The translations under genes and the position numbers were made by a program. A stretch of 64,000 nucleotides of DNA from assembly GCA_965199185.1 (NCBI GenBank), contig CBDAQW010000037.1:62001-126000 (forward strand). The letters are read 5' to 3'. Source of the DNA: Endozoicomonas sp965199185. GTDB lineage: Bacteria > Pseudomonadota > Gammaproteobacteria > Pseudomonadales > Endozoicomonadaceae. The notes beneath the pieces are model-generated. The model did not search any database and had not been told where the DNA came from. It saw only the letters and a list, made by a program, of their open reading frames with translations. Every line of letters begins with the position of its first letter. Within the stretch, counting starts at the first letter, position 1. Shown in pieces: positions 36,925-45,513 of this stretch.

Positions 36925-37884
36925 TTAAGCAGATCTATCTGTCAATTTCAACTCAATAGCCTCCATGAGCTGGCCGGCAATATTGAGGCCAAACTGACTA
37001 TCCAGCTCACGGATACAAGTTGGCGATGTGACGTTGATTTCGGTCAGATAATCGCCAATTACATCAAGACCAACAAACAGTAACCCCTTTTCTTTCAGAG
37101 TCGGGCCTACCTGCTCGGCGATCCAGCGATCACGGTCAGATAGAGGTCGTCCCTCAGCCGTCCCACCGGCAGCAAGGTTGCCGCGCAGCTCACCTTTGGT
37201 CGGGATGCGCGCCAGACAATAAGGCACAGGCTCACCGCTAATCATCAAAATACGTTTATCACCGGCGGTAATATCGGGAATATATTTCTGGATCATGGCC
37301 TGACGCTGGCCGAGATCTGTCAAGGTCTCGATAATAACATTGAGATTCAAATCATCTGGATGAGTCCGGAAAATAGAAGAACCTCCCATACCGTCCAGAG
37401 GTTTCAGAACCACATCGCCATGTTCACGAGCAAATGCTTTTAACAGTCTAGGGTTGCGAGCGACCATGACCGGTGGTGTACATTGTGGAAAGAGCGTCGC
37501 AAAGATTTTTTCGTTACAGTCGCGGATGCTCTGAGGTTTGTTTACAACCAAAGTGCCAGCCGCTTCCGCCTGTTCCAGCAGGTAGGTGCTGTAAATAAAC
37601 TCCATATCGAAGGGTGGGTCTTTGCGCATCAGAATAACATCAAGATCGGACAGAGGCATTTCTGTCCGATTTCCCAGACTGAACCAGTCTTCAGGATCCG
37701 CTTTGACCGACAAAGGCTGAGTGCTGCCCATAGCAACGCCTTGTTTCTGGTACAGGTCATTCTGTTCCATATAAAACAGTTCCCAGCCTCGTTCGCTGGC
37801 AGCCAGTAACATAGCCAGAGAACTGTCTTTTTTGTAATTGATGGAGGCGATAGGGTCCATCACAATGCCGATTTTGATGGTCAT
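36925..37884 (-). CDS. gshB: Glutathione synthetase
   Basis: GshB joins gamma-glutamylcysteine and glycine with ATP to make glutathione. The 319-aa ATP-grasp protein has 'MDPIASINYKKDSSLAML', 'RKDPPFDMEFIYSTYLLE', 'VNKPQSIRDCNEKIFA', 'DVVLKPLDGMGGSSIFR' and 'GLDVIGDYLTEINVTSPT', all standard. Its start overlaps the psd stop by four bases (ATGA), so the two genes share a transcript. The gene ends against an R1 repeat. Confidence 0.96.
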   Translation of the reverse strand: MTIKIGIVMDPIASINYKKDSSLAMLLAASERGWELFYMEQNDLYQKQGVAMGSTQPLSVKADPEDWFSLGNRTEMPLSDLDVILMRKDPPFDMEFIYSTYLLEQAEAAGTLVVNKPQSIRDCNEKIFATLFPQCTPPVMVARNPRLLKAFAREHGDVVLKPLDGMGGSSIFRTHPDDLNLNVIIETLTDLGQRQAMIQKYIPDITAGDKRILMISGEPVPYCLARIPTKGELRGNLAAGGTAEGRPLSDRDRWIAEQVGPTLKEKGLLFVGLDVIGDYLTEINVTSPTCIRELDSQFGLNIAGQLMEAIELKLTDRSA

Positions 37885-38828
37885 TCCTGCTCCTGATTAT
37901 CTTCTTTTGGCTGAGGCTCTTCTTTTAGCTGAGGCTCTTCTTTTAGCTGAGGCTCTTCTTTTAGCTGAGGCTCTTTGTAGGGTTGTGCCAGAGCTTCACC
38001 CATTTTAATGGTCATTCCGGGTTTCCAATTTTCCAGCCAGTCCATTTGCTTTTCACCAAACAGAACAATGGCGGTTGAACCCAGCTTGAAGCGACCCATT
38101 TCATCACCACGACTTAGCTCGATATGTTTGCTGGCGTCGCCGTAAGAGGTGGTATCGACCTGACCGCGCTTGGGTGTGACTAAGCCAGACCAGACGGTTT
38201 CAATACTGGCAACATTGATGGCCCCCACCATGATAACCGCCATCGGACCACGGTCTGTATCAAAGATACTGACAACTCGCTCATTTCTGGCAAACAGGCG
38301 TGGGATATTTTCTACCGTACCCTGATTCACTGAAAATAAACGACCAGGCACGTGAATCATCTGACGCAGTTTACCCGCAGCCGGTGTGTGAACCCGATGA
38401 TAATCACGAGGCGATAAATAGATGGTGGCGAACTTACCACCCATAAATTCCTGACCTAGTGTTGCATCACCACCAAGCAGTTCGATCAGGCTGTAATCAT
38501 GTCCTTTGGCCTGAAATACACGACCGTTTTTGATGTCGCCAATTTGACTGATAGCACCATCAGCAGGGCTGACCGCCAGAGACTCGTCTTCTGGTAATGG
38601 TCGCACACCCTCTTTCAGAGCACGGGTAAAGAAGTCGTTAAAGTGGATAAAATCTTCTGGATACGGATTTTGAGCTTCACTCATATCTACATCATAGTGT
38701 TTGATGATCCAGCGAATCAGAGCATCTTTAAACCAGGTGATTTTGCATTCCACAAAATAATGCACTGCTCTGGAAATCAAGTGATGAGGCAGTACGTATT
38801 GTAAGGCAGCGAATAGTTTTTCTTTCAC
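37881..38828 (-). CDS. psd: Phosphatidylserine decarboxylase proenzyme
   Basis: Psd converts phosphatidylserine to phosphatidylethanolamine at the inner membrane, using a pyruvoyl group made by self-cleavage. The 315-aa protein has 'FFTRALKEGVRPL', 'SPADGAISQIG', 'DYHRVHTPAAGKL' and the cleavage motif LGST in 'GRFKLGSTAIVLFGE'. After 'PGMTIKMGEALAQPY' the family normally ends; here about 30 extra residues follow, built from six-residue units PQLKEE encoded by 18-bp tandem repeats. rhdA lies 81 bp upstream. Confidence 0.95.
   Translation of the reverse strand: MKEKLFAALQYVLPHHLISRAVHYFVECKITWFKDALIRWIIKHYDVDMSEAQNPYPEDFIHFNDFFTRALKEGVRPLPEDESLAVSPADGAISQIGDIKNGRVFQAKGHDYSLIELLGGDATLGQEFMGGKFATIYLSPRDYHRVHTPAAGKLRQMIHVPGRLFSVNQGTVENIPRLFARNERVVSIFDTDRGPMAVIMVGAINVASIETVWSGLVTPKRGQVDTTSYGDASKHIELSRGDEMGRFKLGSTAIVLFGEKQMDWLENWKPGMTIKMGEALAQPYKEPQLKEEPQLKEEPQLKEEPQPKEDNQEQE
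37901..37972. repeat. 18-bp tandem repeat in the psd 3' end
   Basis: There are four back-to-back 18-bp units (CTTCTTTTAGCTGAGGCT on the plus strand; the first has G for A at position 9). They encode repeated EPQ(L/P)KE at the Psd C-terminus. Near-identity suggests recent slippage, so copy number may vary between strains. Confidence 0.85.
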
Positions 38829-38909
38829 AATAGTGGGCTGTCCTGTAAATCAGCACGAAAGTATTTGAGGCAGGCATTGTAATAGATGCCCTGCCTTTGT
38901 AACAGAAGA

Positions 38910-39722
38910 TTACTCGATGGGCGTATCGGGTAGATTTCCCCACTCAGACCATGAACCGTCGTAAGCTTTCACGCTTTCAAACCCGAGACTTTTTGCCACC
39001 AGATAGGTAAAGCCTGAACGGTGATGGGTCTGACAATGGGTGATGATTTCGTATTCCGGTTTGAGGTCAAGCTTATCGAGCACTGAACCAAGATTCTCTT
39101 TGATGCGATAATTTCTCTGAGGATCCATAGCCTGTGTCCACTCAAAGTTAACCGCACCGGGAATATGACCGCCTCGTTGTGCCAGTATTCTTTCGCCGGT
39201 GTATTCTTCAGGGGATCGTGCATCCCAGATTCGGGTTTGAGAATCTTCAAGTGTGTTGAGGATATAATTGCTGTCTGCAATCACCGAGTGATCAATGGTT
39301 AATGAGACATCTGTTGCTTCAGGGCGGTTAATGTTTTTTTCAACAGGGTGTCCTTCCTTAAACCAGGCATGTATACCGCCATTCAGGTAGGAATAATGTT
39401 GATGCCCAATCACATCCAGTGTCCAGATAAATCGGCCAGCCCAGCCGCCTCCTTCATCATCGTAAACGACAATGTGTTTGTTTTTTTCGTAACCAATTTG
39501 GCTGAATAGCTGCTCTAGCTGGAGCAAAGCAGGCAACTTGCCCGGAGCTGGTTGTACACCACACGTCAGCCATTGAGGCTGAACGTGAACGGCACCGGGT
39601 ACATGCAGTTGTTGGTAGGTTTGTGGGTTGCAAAGATCAACAATCAGCAGACCCTTATCCTTCAATAGCGGTTCAAGTGCGTCTGGTTCTAGTACCAGCG
39701 GCAGTTTGTTGTTGTGATTCAT
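38910..39722 (-). CDS. rhdA: Thiosulfate sulfurtransferase (rhodanese, RhdA-type)
   Basis: This two-domain rhodanese transfers sulfane sulfur from thiosulfate to acceptors such as cyanide. The 270-aa protein has an inactive N-terminal rhodanese domain and an active C-terminal one with the catalytic Cys in 'IITHCQTHHRSGFTYLVAKS', then 'KAYDGSWSEWGNLPDTPIE'. The CQTHHRS loop matches the RhdA enzymes of Pseudomonas and Azotobacter rather than SseA (CGSGVTA). Its place upstream of psd is the same as in pseudomonads. Confidence 0.92.
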   Translation of the reverse strand: MNHNNKLPLVLEPDALEPLLKDKGLLIVDLCNPQTYQQLHVPGAVHVQPQWLTCGVQPAPGKLPALLQLEQLFSQIGYEKNKHIVVYDDEGGGWAGRFIWTLDVIGHQHYSYLNGGIHAWFKEGHPVEKNINRPEATDVSLTIDHSVIADSNYILNTLEDSQTRIWDARSPEEYTGERILAQRGGHIPGAVNFEWTQAMDPQRNYRIKENLGSVLDKLDLKPEYEIITHCQTHHRSGFTYLVAKSLGFESVKAYDGSWSEWGNLPDTPIE

Positions 39723-39797
39723 ACTATGCGCTGTTTGTGAGAATTATTAGCGCATTGTATGACGAAGTGGCTCATCTTGCTTTATGAATTATTGTCT

Positions 39798-41285
39798 TTA
39801 TATTGCAGAGTAACGCTCCTGACAGGCTCGCATCAGTGCATCAGCATATTCAGACTCAGGTATGCTGAGTACTTTGTTGTGAATCGAATTTTGCAGGTTC
39901 TCCAACCAGTTTTTGAATTCTGCTTTACTCATACCGACCTGAAGGTCGCTCTTTTTTCGTGGGTTCTTTTGAATAGAGTCGAATTTTTCAAGGACTTCTG
40001 GGGTGAGTGTATATTGATAACTGGAGTAAGCTTGAGAGAGTTTTTTCTCATTTGCTGCCAGATCACCAAACAGGGTGTAAAGCGTTTCGCCCTGATAATC
40101 CACAAAGAAATTTGCCAGCTCACCGACAATCATAACGTGTGAACCTTCTTCGATGGACGGTTGCATGGCCCCCAGGAACAGCGCCATGGCCAGACCTCCT
40201 GTATCATGAGCCTGCTGTGCCAGTTTTCTTGCCTGATGTTGGGCTTCTGCCAGTTGTTCTTCTGTGATGGATGAACCTGCCGGTGCTGTCAGCCCGTTCC
40301 TGGTCTCAGCTATTTTCAGCAGCATAGCGCCTGCATTAGAGTTAGCTCTGAAAGTGCGCATTCGATCAGCAATGCCATTTGCGTTGTCTGCAACAGTTCC
40401 CAGATAAAAATGTTCTCCTGCATTTATACGACTCTGAATGCGAGCTTGAATATATAGATTCAGGGCGTCAGTGGAGTTTTGAACCTGCTCATTGCTGTAC
40501 AGGTATCCAAGCTGATGAGTACTTCCTGCACGACTCAGGTTAAAGGGTTCCCACCAGTGTTTTGAACTGCCCATCCATTCCGGCGTTTCCTGAAGGTCAT
40601 TTTTGATAAGGGCACCAGGCTGAATATAGCTTGTTGCCTGAAGCAGGAAGTGTTGTTGCGACTGCAATTTGTGCTGGTGACTAAGGTCAATGGCTAACTC
40701 AGCCATCAACTCACGGTCCGATTCCATATACGTGTTGTCATGTTTGAAATCAATACCGGTCCGATGTTTTATTGCCCAATGCATGGCACAAAGCTGGAAT
40801 GTGGCTTTTTGTTCTGCTTCATAGCAGCCTGCTTTAGTTAAAGCGTCATTAACATTGATACCAAGCACCTGATTCAGCCTGCTGTTATCGATGGCTTTTT
40901 TTAAAGTCTCATTGACGACTTGTTCTGATGCCTTGTCAAAGCCAGCTGCTCCAATATAGAGCCGACGCTCAGTATCTTCTCCGTATTGGCTGTCCAGTTC
41001 TCTGAGTTTTTCAGAGATTTCAGGCGTCAGCATCAGCGTCATAAAGTTAAGGGGAGAGTCGTTAAAGCTGAGGTTAGGTGGGTCTCCAAACAGCTGTGAG
41101 TTACTCAGTGTGGTGGCAGAGAAATAACTTGTAGTGCCATCATATGGCTTAACCACCAGCTCCATGCCCCAGTTGCTGACGTACAGACCGTAGGTGATAA
41201 ACTTTTTATTTTCATCAGCCTGCGCAAACCCGCTGACTAATGTCAGCAGGATGGTACTGATGAGTACACAGCGTTTCCAAAACAT
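39798..41285 (-). CDS. Exported hypothetical protein (495 aa)
   Basis: I do not recognise a family. A clear signal peptide (KRCVLISTILLTLVSGFAQA, residues 4-23) precedes a mature protein with a short strand-rich N-part ('FITYGLYVSNWGMELVVKPY') and a mainly helical body. There is one Cys pair region ('KAGCYEAEQKATFQLC', residues 152-167) that could form a disulphide. No membrane segment is seen after the signal, so it is periplasmic or secreted. It lies between rsgA and rhdA, where pseudomonads have motAB. Confidence 0.75.
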   Translation of the reverse strand: MFWKRCVLISTILLTLVSGFAQADENKKFITYGLYVSNWGMELVVKPYDGTTSYFSATTLSNSQLFGDPPNLSFNDSPLNFMTLMLTPEISEKLRELDSQYGEDTERRLYIGAAGFDKASEQVVNETLKKAIDNSRLNQVLGINVNDALTKAGCYEAEQKATFQLCAMHWAIKHRTGIDFKHDNTYMESDRELMAELAIDLSHQHKLQSQQHFLLQATSYIQPGALIKNDLQETPEWMGSSKHWWEPFNLSRAGSTHQLGYLYSNEQVQNSTDALNLYIQARIQSRINAGEHFYLGTVADNANGIADRMRTFRANSNAGAMLLKIAETRNGLTAPAGSSITEEQLAEAQHQARKLAQQAHDTGGLAMALFLGAMQPSIEEGSHVMIVGELANFFVDYQGETLYTLFGDLAANEKKLSQAYSSYQYTLTPEVLEKFDSIQKNPRKKSDLQVGMSKAEFKNWLENLQNSIHNKVLSIPESEYADALMRACQERYSAI

Positions 41286-41425
41286 ACTTCTACCCTATTG
41301 GTTGCCCAGCTTGTGGTTGCCCAGCTTGGTTTTCTGTTGAGGAGATAGCTGAACCACATTGCCAATAACATCAACCACTCCCTCTACAATGTCAGTTATT
41401 GACTGAAAGTAGTAAGAGTAGACAG

Positions 41426-42445
41426 TTATTGATCCAATGAGTTCAAAATATGCTTGTAGCTGGCAAAACGTTCTGCCTGTATTTCGCCTTTATCCAGTGC
41501 CTCCAGCAGAGCACAACCCGGTTCTTTGTCATGGTTGCAGTCTCGGAATTTGCAATAGCCAAGATAAGGTCGGAAATCTTTAAAGCCTTCCAGGACCTGA
41601 TGAGGCTCCATATGCCAGAGGCCAAATTCTCTGATTCCGGGAGAATCGATCAGCATTCCACCAGCAGGAAAGTGGAATAATTTTGCTGCTGTCGTAGTAT
41701 GTGTTCCTTTGCCGGTAGCTTCCGAAAGTGCACCCACCTGAGTATCCACACCCGGCAACAACACATTCACCAGAGAAGATTTACCCACACCACTCTGCCC
41801 GACAAAGACGCTGGTATGCTCATTCAGCAAGTCTTTCAAAGTAACCAGCCCATCTTCTGAGCGAGTAGAAGCTCTGAGCACCCGATAACCGATCTGTTGA
41901 TAACGAGCCATCATGTCGTCGATGGTCTGGCGGATAACGCTATCATTGAGCAGGTCAGTTTTGTTCAGCAAAATAACCGGCTCAATCCCAACGGTTTCTG
42001 CTGCCACGAGATAGCGGTCAATCAGGTTAGCATGCGGTATTGGCGCTGGTGCAATGACCAGAACAATATAATCAATATTGGCAGCGACGGGCTTCAGCTG
42101 ACCGTGCATATCCGGGCGAGACAGCAAGCTTTCCCGCTCATCCAGGGCGACCACCACACCAAGCCCTTTGGTACCGGCTCGCCAGACAATACGGTCACCG
42201 GTGACCAATGGCGGTAGGTTGGCTCGCAGGTGACAGCGAAAGGTCTCTCCGGGCTTGCCCAGAGGCTCTATATCCAGTTGGGAGCCATAATGGGCTATAA
42301 TCAGCCCTGGCTGTTCGGGACCGAGATCGTCATTCTGCAGTTCCTGCTCGATCTGGTTTTCACGTTTCCGGGCACGGGCTTTGCGCTCGTCCTGAATCTT
42401 TTGTATGCGCCAGCTCTGTCTGCGCGTTAACTTGCGCTTACTCAT
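41426..42445 (-). CDS. rsgA: Small ribosomal subunit biogenesis GTPase RsgA
   Basis: RsgA checks late 30S maturation and hydrolyses GTP on the subunit. The 339-aa protein has a basic N-terminus, an OB-fold, and a circularly permuted GTPase with motif order G4 'LLNKTDLL', G1 'GQSGVGKSSLVN' and G3 'IDSPGIREFG'. A C-terminal zinc-binding site follows ('CKFRDCNHDKEPGC'). All are family hallmarks. It is divergent from orn, as in pseudomonads, with about 210 bp between them. Confidence 0.96.
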   Translation of the reverse strand: MSKRKLTRRQSWRIQKIQDERKARARKRENQIEQELQNDDLGPEQPGLIIAHYGSQLDIEPLGKPGETFRCHLRANLPPLVTGDRIVWRAGTKGLGVVVALDERESLLSRPDMHGQLKPVAANIDYIVLVIAPAPIPHANLIDRYLVAAETVGIEPVILLNKTDLLNDSVIRQTIDDMMARYQQIGYRVLRASTRSEDGLVTLKDLLNEHTSVFVGQSGVGKSSLVNVLLPGVDTQVGALSEATGKGTHTTTAAKLFHFPAGGMLIDSPGIREFGLWHMEPHQVLEGFKDFRPYLGYCKFRDCNHDKEPGCALLEALDKGEIQAERFASYKHILNSLDQ

Positions 42446-42658
42446 AGGTGTGGATAAAAAGCTGCTTAATATTAATGGTTGGAAGTATCATCGGGTTGTA
42501 CTGTGGTAATTTCGCTGCGAGTATGAATGAAGTAGACTTAATATGTCAGCTCATTTCTGCACCACCTGCAATTTATCTTTGATTTTGATGATTAAGATAT
42601 TTGCCCTGCTGGCTCAGGATGGCTGTATTAATCTATTTTTTTGAATATTGGGTGCTTG

Positions 42659-43201
42659 ATGGCTAAATCGGACAATCTTATCTGGATCGACCTTGAAATG
42701 ACCGGGCTGGACCCGGAGAATGACCGTATTCTGGAGATCGCCACTATTGTCACCGATGGTCAGCTTAACCTGATTGAAGAAGGTCCGGTGATGGCGATCC
42801 ATCACAGTGATACTGTGCTGGAAAACATGAATGAATGGTGCATCAAAACCCATGCCGCAACTGGTCTTACCGAGCGGGTTCGTCAGAGCAGTATCACCCT
42901 GGGCGAAGCCGAACAGCTTACTCTGGATTTTTTGAAGAAGCATGTCGATGCCAGTGCTTCTCCCATGTGCGGCAACACCATTGGTCAGGATCGTCGTTTC
43001 CTGAATCGTTACATGCCTGAATTGCACGATTTTTTCCATTATCGCAACCTTGATGTCAGCACACTGAAAGAATTGGCTCGCCGCTGGAAGCCGGAATTAT
43101 TGGAACAATTCACCAAAAAAGGCACACACCTGGCGGTTGAAGACATTCGTGAATCGATTGAAGAGCTGCGTTTCTATCGTCAGCATTTTATTCGTGAATA
43201 G
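42659..43201 (+). CDS. orn: Oligoribonuclease
   Basis: Orn degrades 2-5-nt RNAs, including pGpG from cyclic-di-GMP turnover, and is often essential. The 180-aa DEDDh exonuclease shows 'LIWIDLEMTGLDPENDRILE' (DxE), 'CGNTIGQDRRFLNRYMPEL' (D) and 'HLAVEDIRESIEELRFYRQ' (H, D). TTG 42641 would extend it by six residues; ATG 42659 matches the family start. It converges with queG after a gap of only 7 bp. Confidence 0.96.
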   Translation: MAKSDNLIWIDLEMTGLDPENDRILEIATIVTDGQLNLIEEGPVMAIHHSDTVLENMNEWCIKTHAATGLTERVRQSSITLGEAEQLTLDFLKKHVDASASPMCGNTIGQDRRFLNRYMPELHDFFHYRNLDVSTLKELARRWKPELLEQFTKKGTHLAVEDIRESIEELRFYRQHFIRE

Positions 43202-43208
43202 CGTCAAC

Positions 43209-44252
43209 TTATTTTTGATGTTGTGCCAGCGCCCATTCAACATGTTCTCTGACCAGTTTTGAAGGAAACTCAAGACGAGCTTTGAGGGCAGAAACCACCT
43301 TTTCGCCAGTGGGCGCATTCCCCAGCGCAACAGCAAGATTTCTCAGCCAGCATTCAAAGCCTGCCCGGCGAATCGCTGAACCTGCGGTTTTCTCCAGAAA
43401 CTCTTCTTCCGTCCACAGAAAGATATCAGCAAGATCGCAATCATCTAATTGGTGCCGGGGGGTGAAATCACTTTCCTGAGTGGGTTTGGCAAAGCGATTC
43501 CAGGGACAAACCAACTGGCAATCATCACAACCAAATACGCGATTGCCCATCATTGGGCGCAGTTCTTCAGGAATTGAACCGCTATTCTCAATGGTCAGAT
43601 AAGAAATACAGCGCCGGGCATCAACTTGATAAGGGGCTACAATCGCCTGAGTCGGGCATTTGCTCAGGCAGCTGGTGCAGCGACCACAATGAGTGTCTTC
43701 ATATGGTTCATCCACAGGCAGAGGGAGATTGGTAAATAATTCGCCCAGAAAGAAAAACGAACCCGCCTGCCGGTTAATCACCAACGAATGTTTACCTACC
43801 CATCCAAGTCCGGCTTGTTGTGCCAGAGGGCGTTCCATAACTGGCGCACTGTCAACAAACGCCCGATAGCCATGATTGCCGACCGCTTCTTCAATTTTCT
43901 TGCCCAATTGCGTCAGGCGTTTGCGAATCAGTTTGTGATAGTCGCGCCCAAGCGCATAGCGAGAGACATAAGCTTTCTCAGGTTCTCCCAGCATTTTTAC
44001 TGTCTCGGTGTTTTCAGGCAAATAATCCATGCGCACTGAAATGATACGAACGGTGCCTTCGTGCAGCAACGCAGGGTTAGCTCTTAGCTCAACATTTCGA
44101 GCCATGTAATCCAGGTCGGCGTTAAACCCCTTATCCAGCCATTGCTGAAAACGCTGCATATGCTCCTCAGGAATATGAGGTTCTGTAATACCCATATCCT
44201 GAAAGCCAAACTCACGACTCCACTGGCGAATTTTTTTTGCCATGTCGTTCAT
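43209..44252 (-). CDS. queG: Epoxyqueuosine reductase
   Basis: QueG is a cobalamin-dependent Fe-S enzyme that carries out the last step of queuosine synthesis in tRNA. The 347-aa protein from ATG 44252 aligns with QueG N-termini (AKKIRQWSREFGFQDMGI). The frame is open to a TTG at 44345, which would add 31 unusual residues. It has 'RVISVRMDYLP', 'FVDSAPVMERPLA', 'GLGWVGKHSL', and two 4Fe-4S clusters: 'CGRCTSCLSKCP' and 'CDDCQLVCPW'. Elsewhere it is often next to nnr-tsaE; here those lie 32 kb away. Confidence 0.94.
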   Translation of the reverse strand: MNDMAKKIRQWSREFGFQDMGITEPHIPEEHMQRFQQWLDKGFNADLDYMARNVELRANPALLHEGTVRIISVRMDYLPENTETVKMLGEPEKAYVSRYALGRDYHKLIRKRLTQLGKKIEEAVGNHGYRAFVDSAPVMERPLAQQAGLGWVGKHSLVINRQAGSFFFLGELFTNLPLPVDEPYEDTHCGRCTSCLSKCPTQAIVAPYQVDARRCISYLTIENSGSIPEELRPMMGNRVFGCDDCQLVCPWNRFAKPTQESDFTPRHQLDDCDLADIFLWTEEEFLEKTAGSAIRRAGFECWLRNLAVALGNAPTGEKVVSALKARLEFPSKLVREHVEWALAQHQK

Positions 44253-44487
44253 ATCAACGGTCAAATTTGAGCTATTAATTAATGGGGGCACAGGTTTTCG
44301 ATCAAGTTTTCGAGAAGTTGTCGAATTATACATTTCCACGCACAAAATATGATCCGCAACAGTATAGATTGACCATCATGAAATAGACTCTCAGGCGTCT
44401 TATTTCTGTCATCTCTTTGCTATTTAATGGGCATATCCGTCGTAGAAAGGGCTCGCAAATCATCAGCAAATGCAAGGAAGCAATAGG

Positions 44488-44685
44488 GTGAAACCGATCA
44501 GACGTTTATTTATGGATTTAATGGTGGGTAAAAGGGATTCTCTGGAACGCCCGGTAGAAGGAATGATTACTTATCTCAATATCAATCAGGGCGGTAGCTG
44601 GCAGTACAACCGTGACAAAGATCATTATGAAGACCGGATATCCGGTCAACAAAATAAGGCGGATGAAATAAAATATCGACGTTGA
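44488..44685 (+). CDS. Small hypothetical protein (65 aa)
   Basis: The frame opens at GTG 44488 with AAGGA eight bases upstream; an in-frame ATG at 44470 has no ribosome site. The product is polar and basic (KPIRRLFMDLMVGKRDSLER) with 'YLNINQGGSWQYNRDKDHYED' in its second half. There is no signal peptide or membrane segment. I recognise no family, and its reality rests mainly on the ribosome site and the lack of a competing frame. Confidence 0.4.
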   Translation: MKPIRRLFMDLMVGKRDSLERPVEGMITYLNINQGGSWQYNRDKDHYEDRISGQQNKADEIKYRR

Positions 44686-44873
44686 TTTTTTTATGCCTGC
44701 CCAATGTGCAGGCTGATTCTTTTTCAAAGTCTCACTGGTGGTAAGTACCCGGTCATGTGAAATAATCCTTTCTGACTTATTGTTCACCCGTTGTGTCAAG
44801 CCCGTTGTCTCTACATGGCGATAGTTTTACAATAAAGACGCTCCCCATAGAGTAATAAAAAGAAGGCAACATC

Positions 44874-45152
44874 ATGAAGATAAGAAATATCGCACTGATA
44901 GTAGCCCTTGCCGTATCGGGCTCACTTTCCGCAGAACCTTTTGAAGCGCTTAATGCAGAAGCAGTCAAAGCATCTGTACCAACCTCGACCATAAAAGACA
45001 GTCTGGACATTTGGTACGAAGAGCAGCTCAAAATGCTTGAAGTTAAAGCTCAGCGAATGAGCGACAGAGTCCCACTGGTAGTGCGTCGCCAGCAAGCCCG
45101 TGAACAGCTTGATGCCACATTCCAACACTTACAAAGTGTTTATGGCATATAA
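44874..45152 (+). CDS. Small periplasmic hypothetical protein (92 aa)
   Basis: AGAAGG lies eight bases before ATG 44874. The product has a classic signal peptide (KIRNIALIVALAVSGSLSA) and a mature part of about 72 residues that is helical and charged ('EEQLKMLEVKAQRMSDRVPL'). There are no Cys residues in the mature part. No family is recognised. A good terminator follows, so it forms its own transcription unit. Confidence 0.68.
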   Translation: MKIRNIALIVALAVSGSLSAEPFEALNAEAVKASVPTSTIKDSLDIWYEEQLKMLEVKAQRMSDRVPLVVRRQQAREQLDATFQHLQSVYGI

Positions 45153-45186
45153 CCTGAACGTCCAGCTGTTTGAATAACTACAAAGG

Positions 45187-45215
45187 AAAAACCCTGAAAA
45201 ATCGGGGTTTTTTTT
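45187..45215 (+). terminator. Intrinsic terminator
   Basis: An AAAAACCC...GGGGTTTTTTTT stem with a T8 tail (45187-45215) follows the small periplasmic protein gene by about 35 bp. Confidence 0.85.
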
Positions 45216-45513
45216 ACCTGTAATGCGGGTATAGGCGAAAGTATTCCTGAGCTGAGGATCAGCCTGACTCTCTGACTCGACCAGAGTACGGATATCTGTT
45301 TCCAACTGGAGTTGATTGATTTCTGAGTGTCGAAAGCACTCTAAACCGGAAGTAGACATGACAGAGAATAATCCGGAACTTCACATTTGCTGCCTGCGAT
45401 ACCCCGGTATTATCTAGACCACTACTTCCCTTAATGCCTGAGAATAGCATTTTTATCCTGCCAGCAGAGATGATAAAAATGGTCATACAACAAAAATAAC
45501 AGGTGTAGTCCCG
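45216..45513. other. Leader region of the hmgA operon
   Basis: No gene is supported in this 298-bp stretch between the terminator and hmgA. It must contain the hmgA promoter. The one clear structure is the 10-bp inverted repeat at 45448-45481. Confidence 0.5.
45448..45481. promoter_or_regulatory. Inverted repeat upstream of hmgA, possible operator
   Basis: CATTTTTATC (45448-45457) and GATAAAAATG (45472-45481) are perfect inverted copies with a 14-bp spacer, ending 32 bp before the hmgA ATG. The position suits repressor binding over the promoter or 5'-UTR folding. hmg operons are commonly homogentisate-controlled, but no regulator gene is adjacent. Confidence 0.45.

Noticed and set aside
37901..37972. 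CRISPR-like short array at 37.9 kb
   Set aside because: The units are contiguous without spacers and lie in frame inside psd, so this is a coding tandem repeat.
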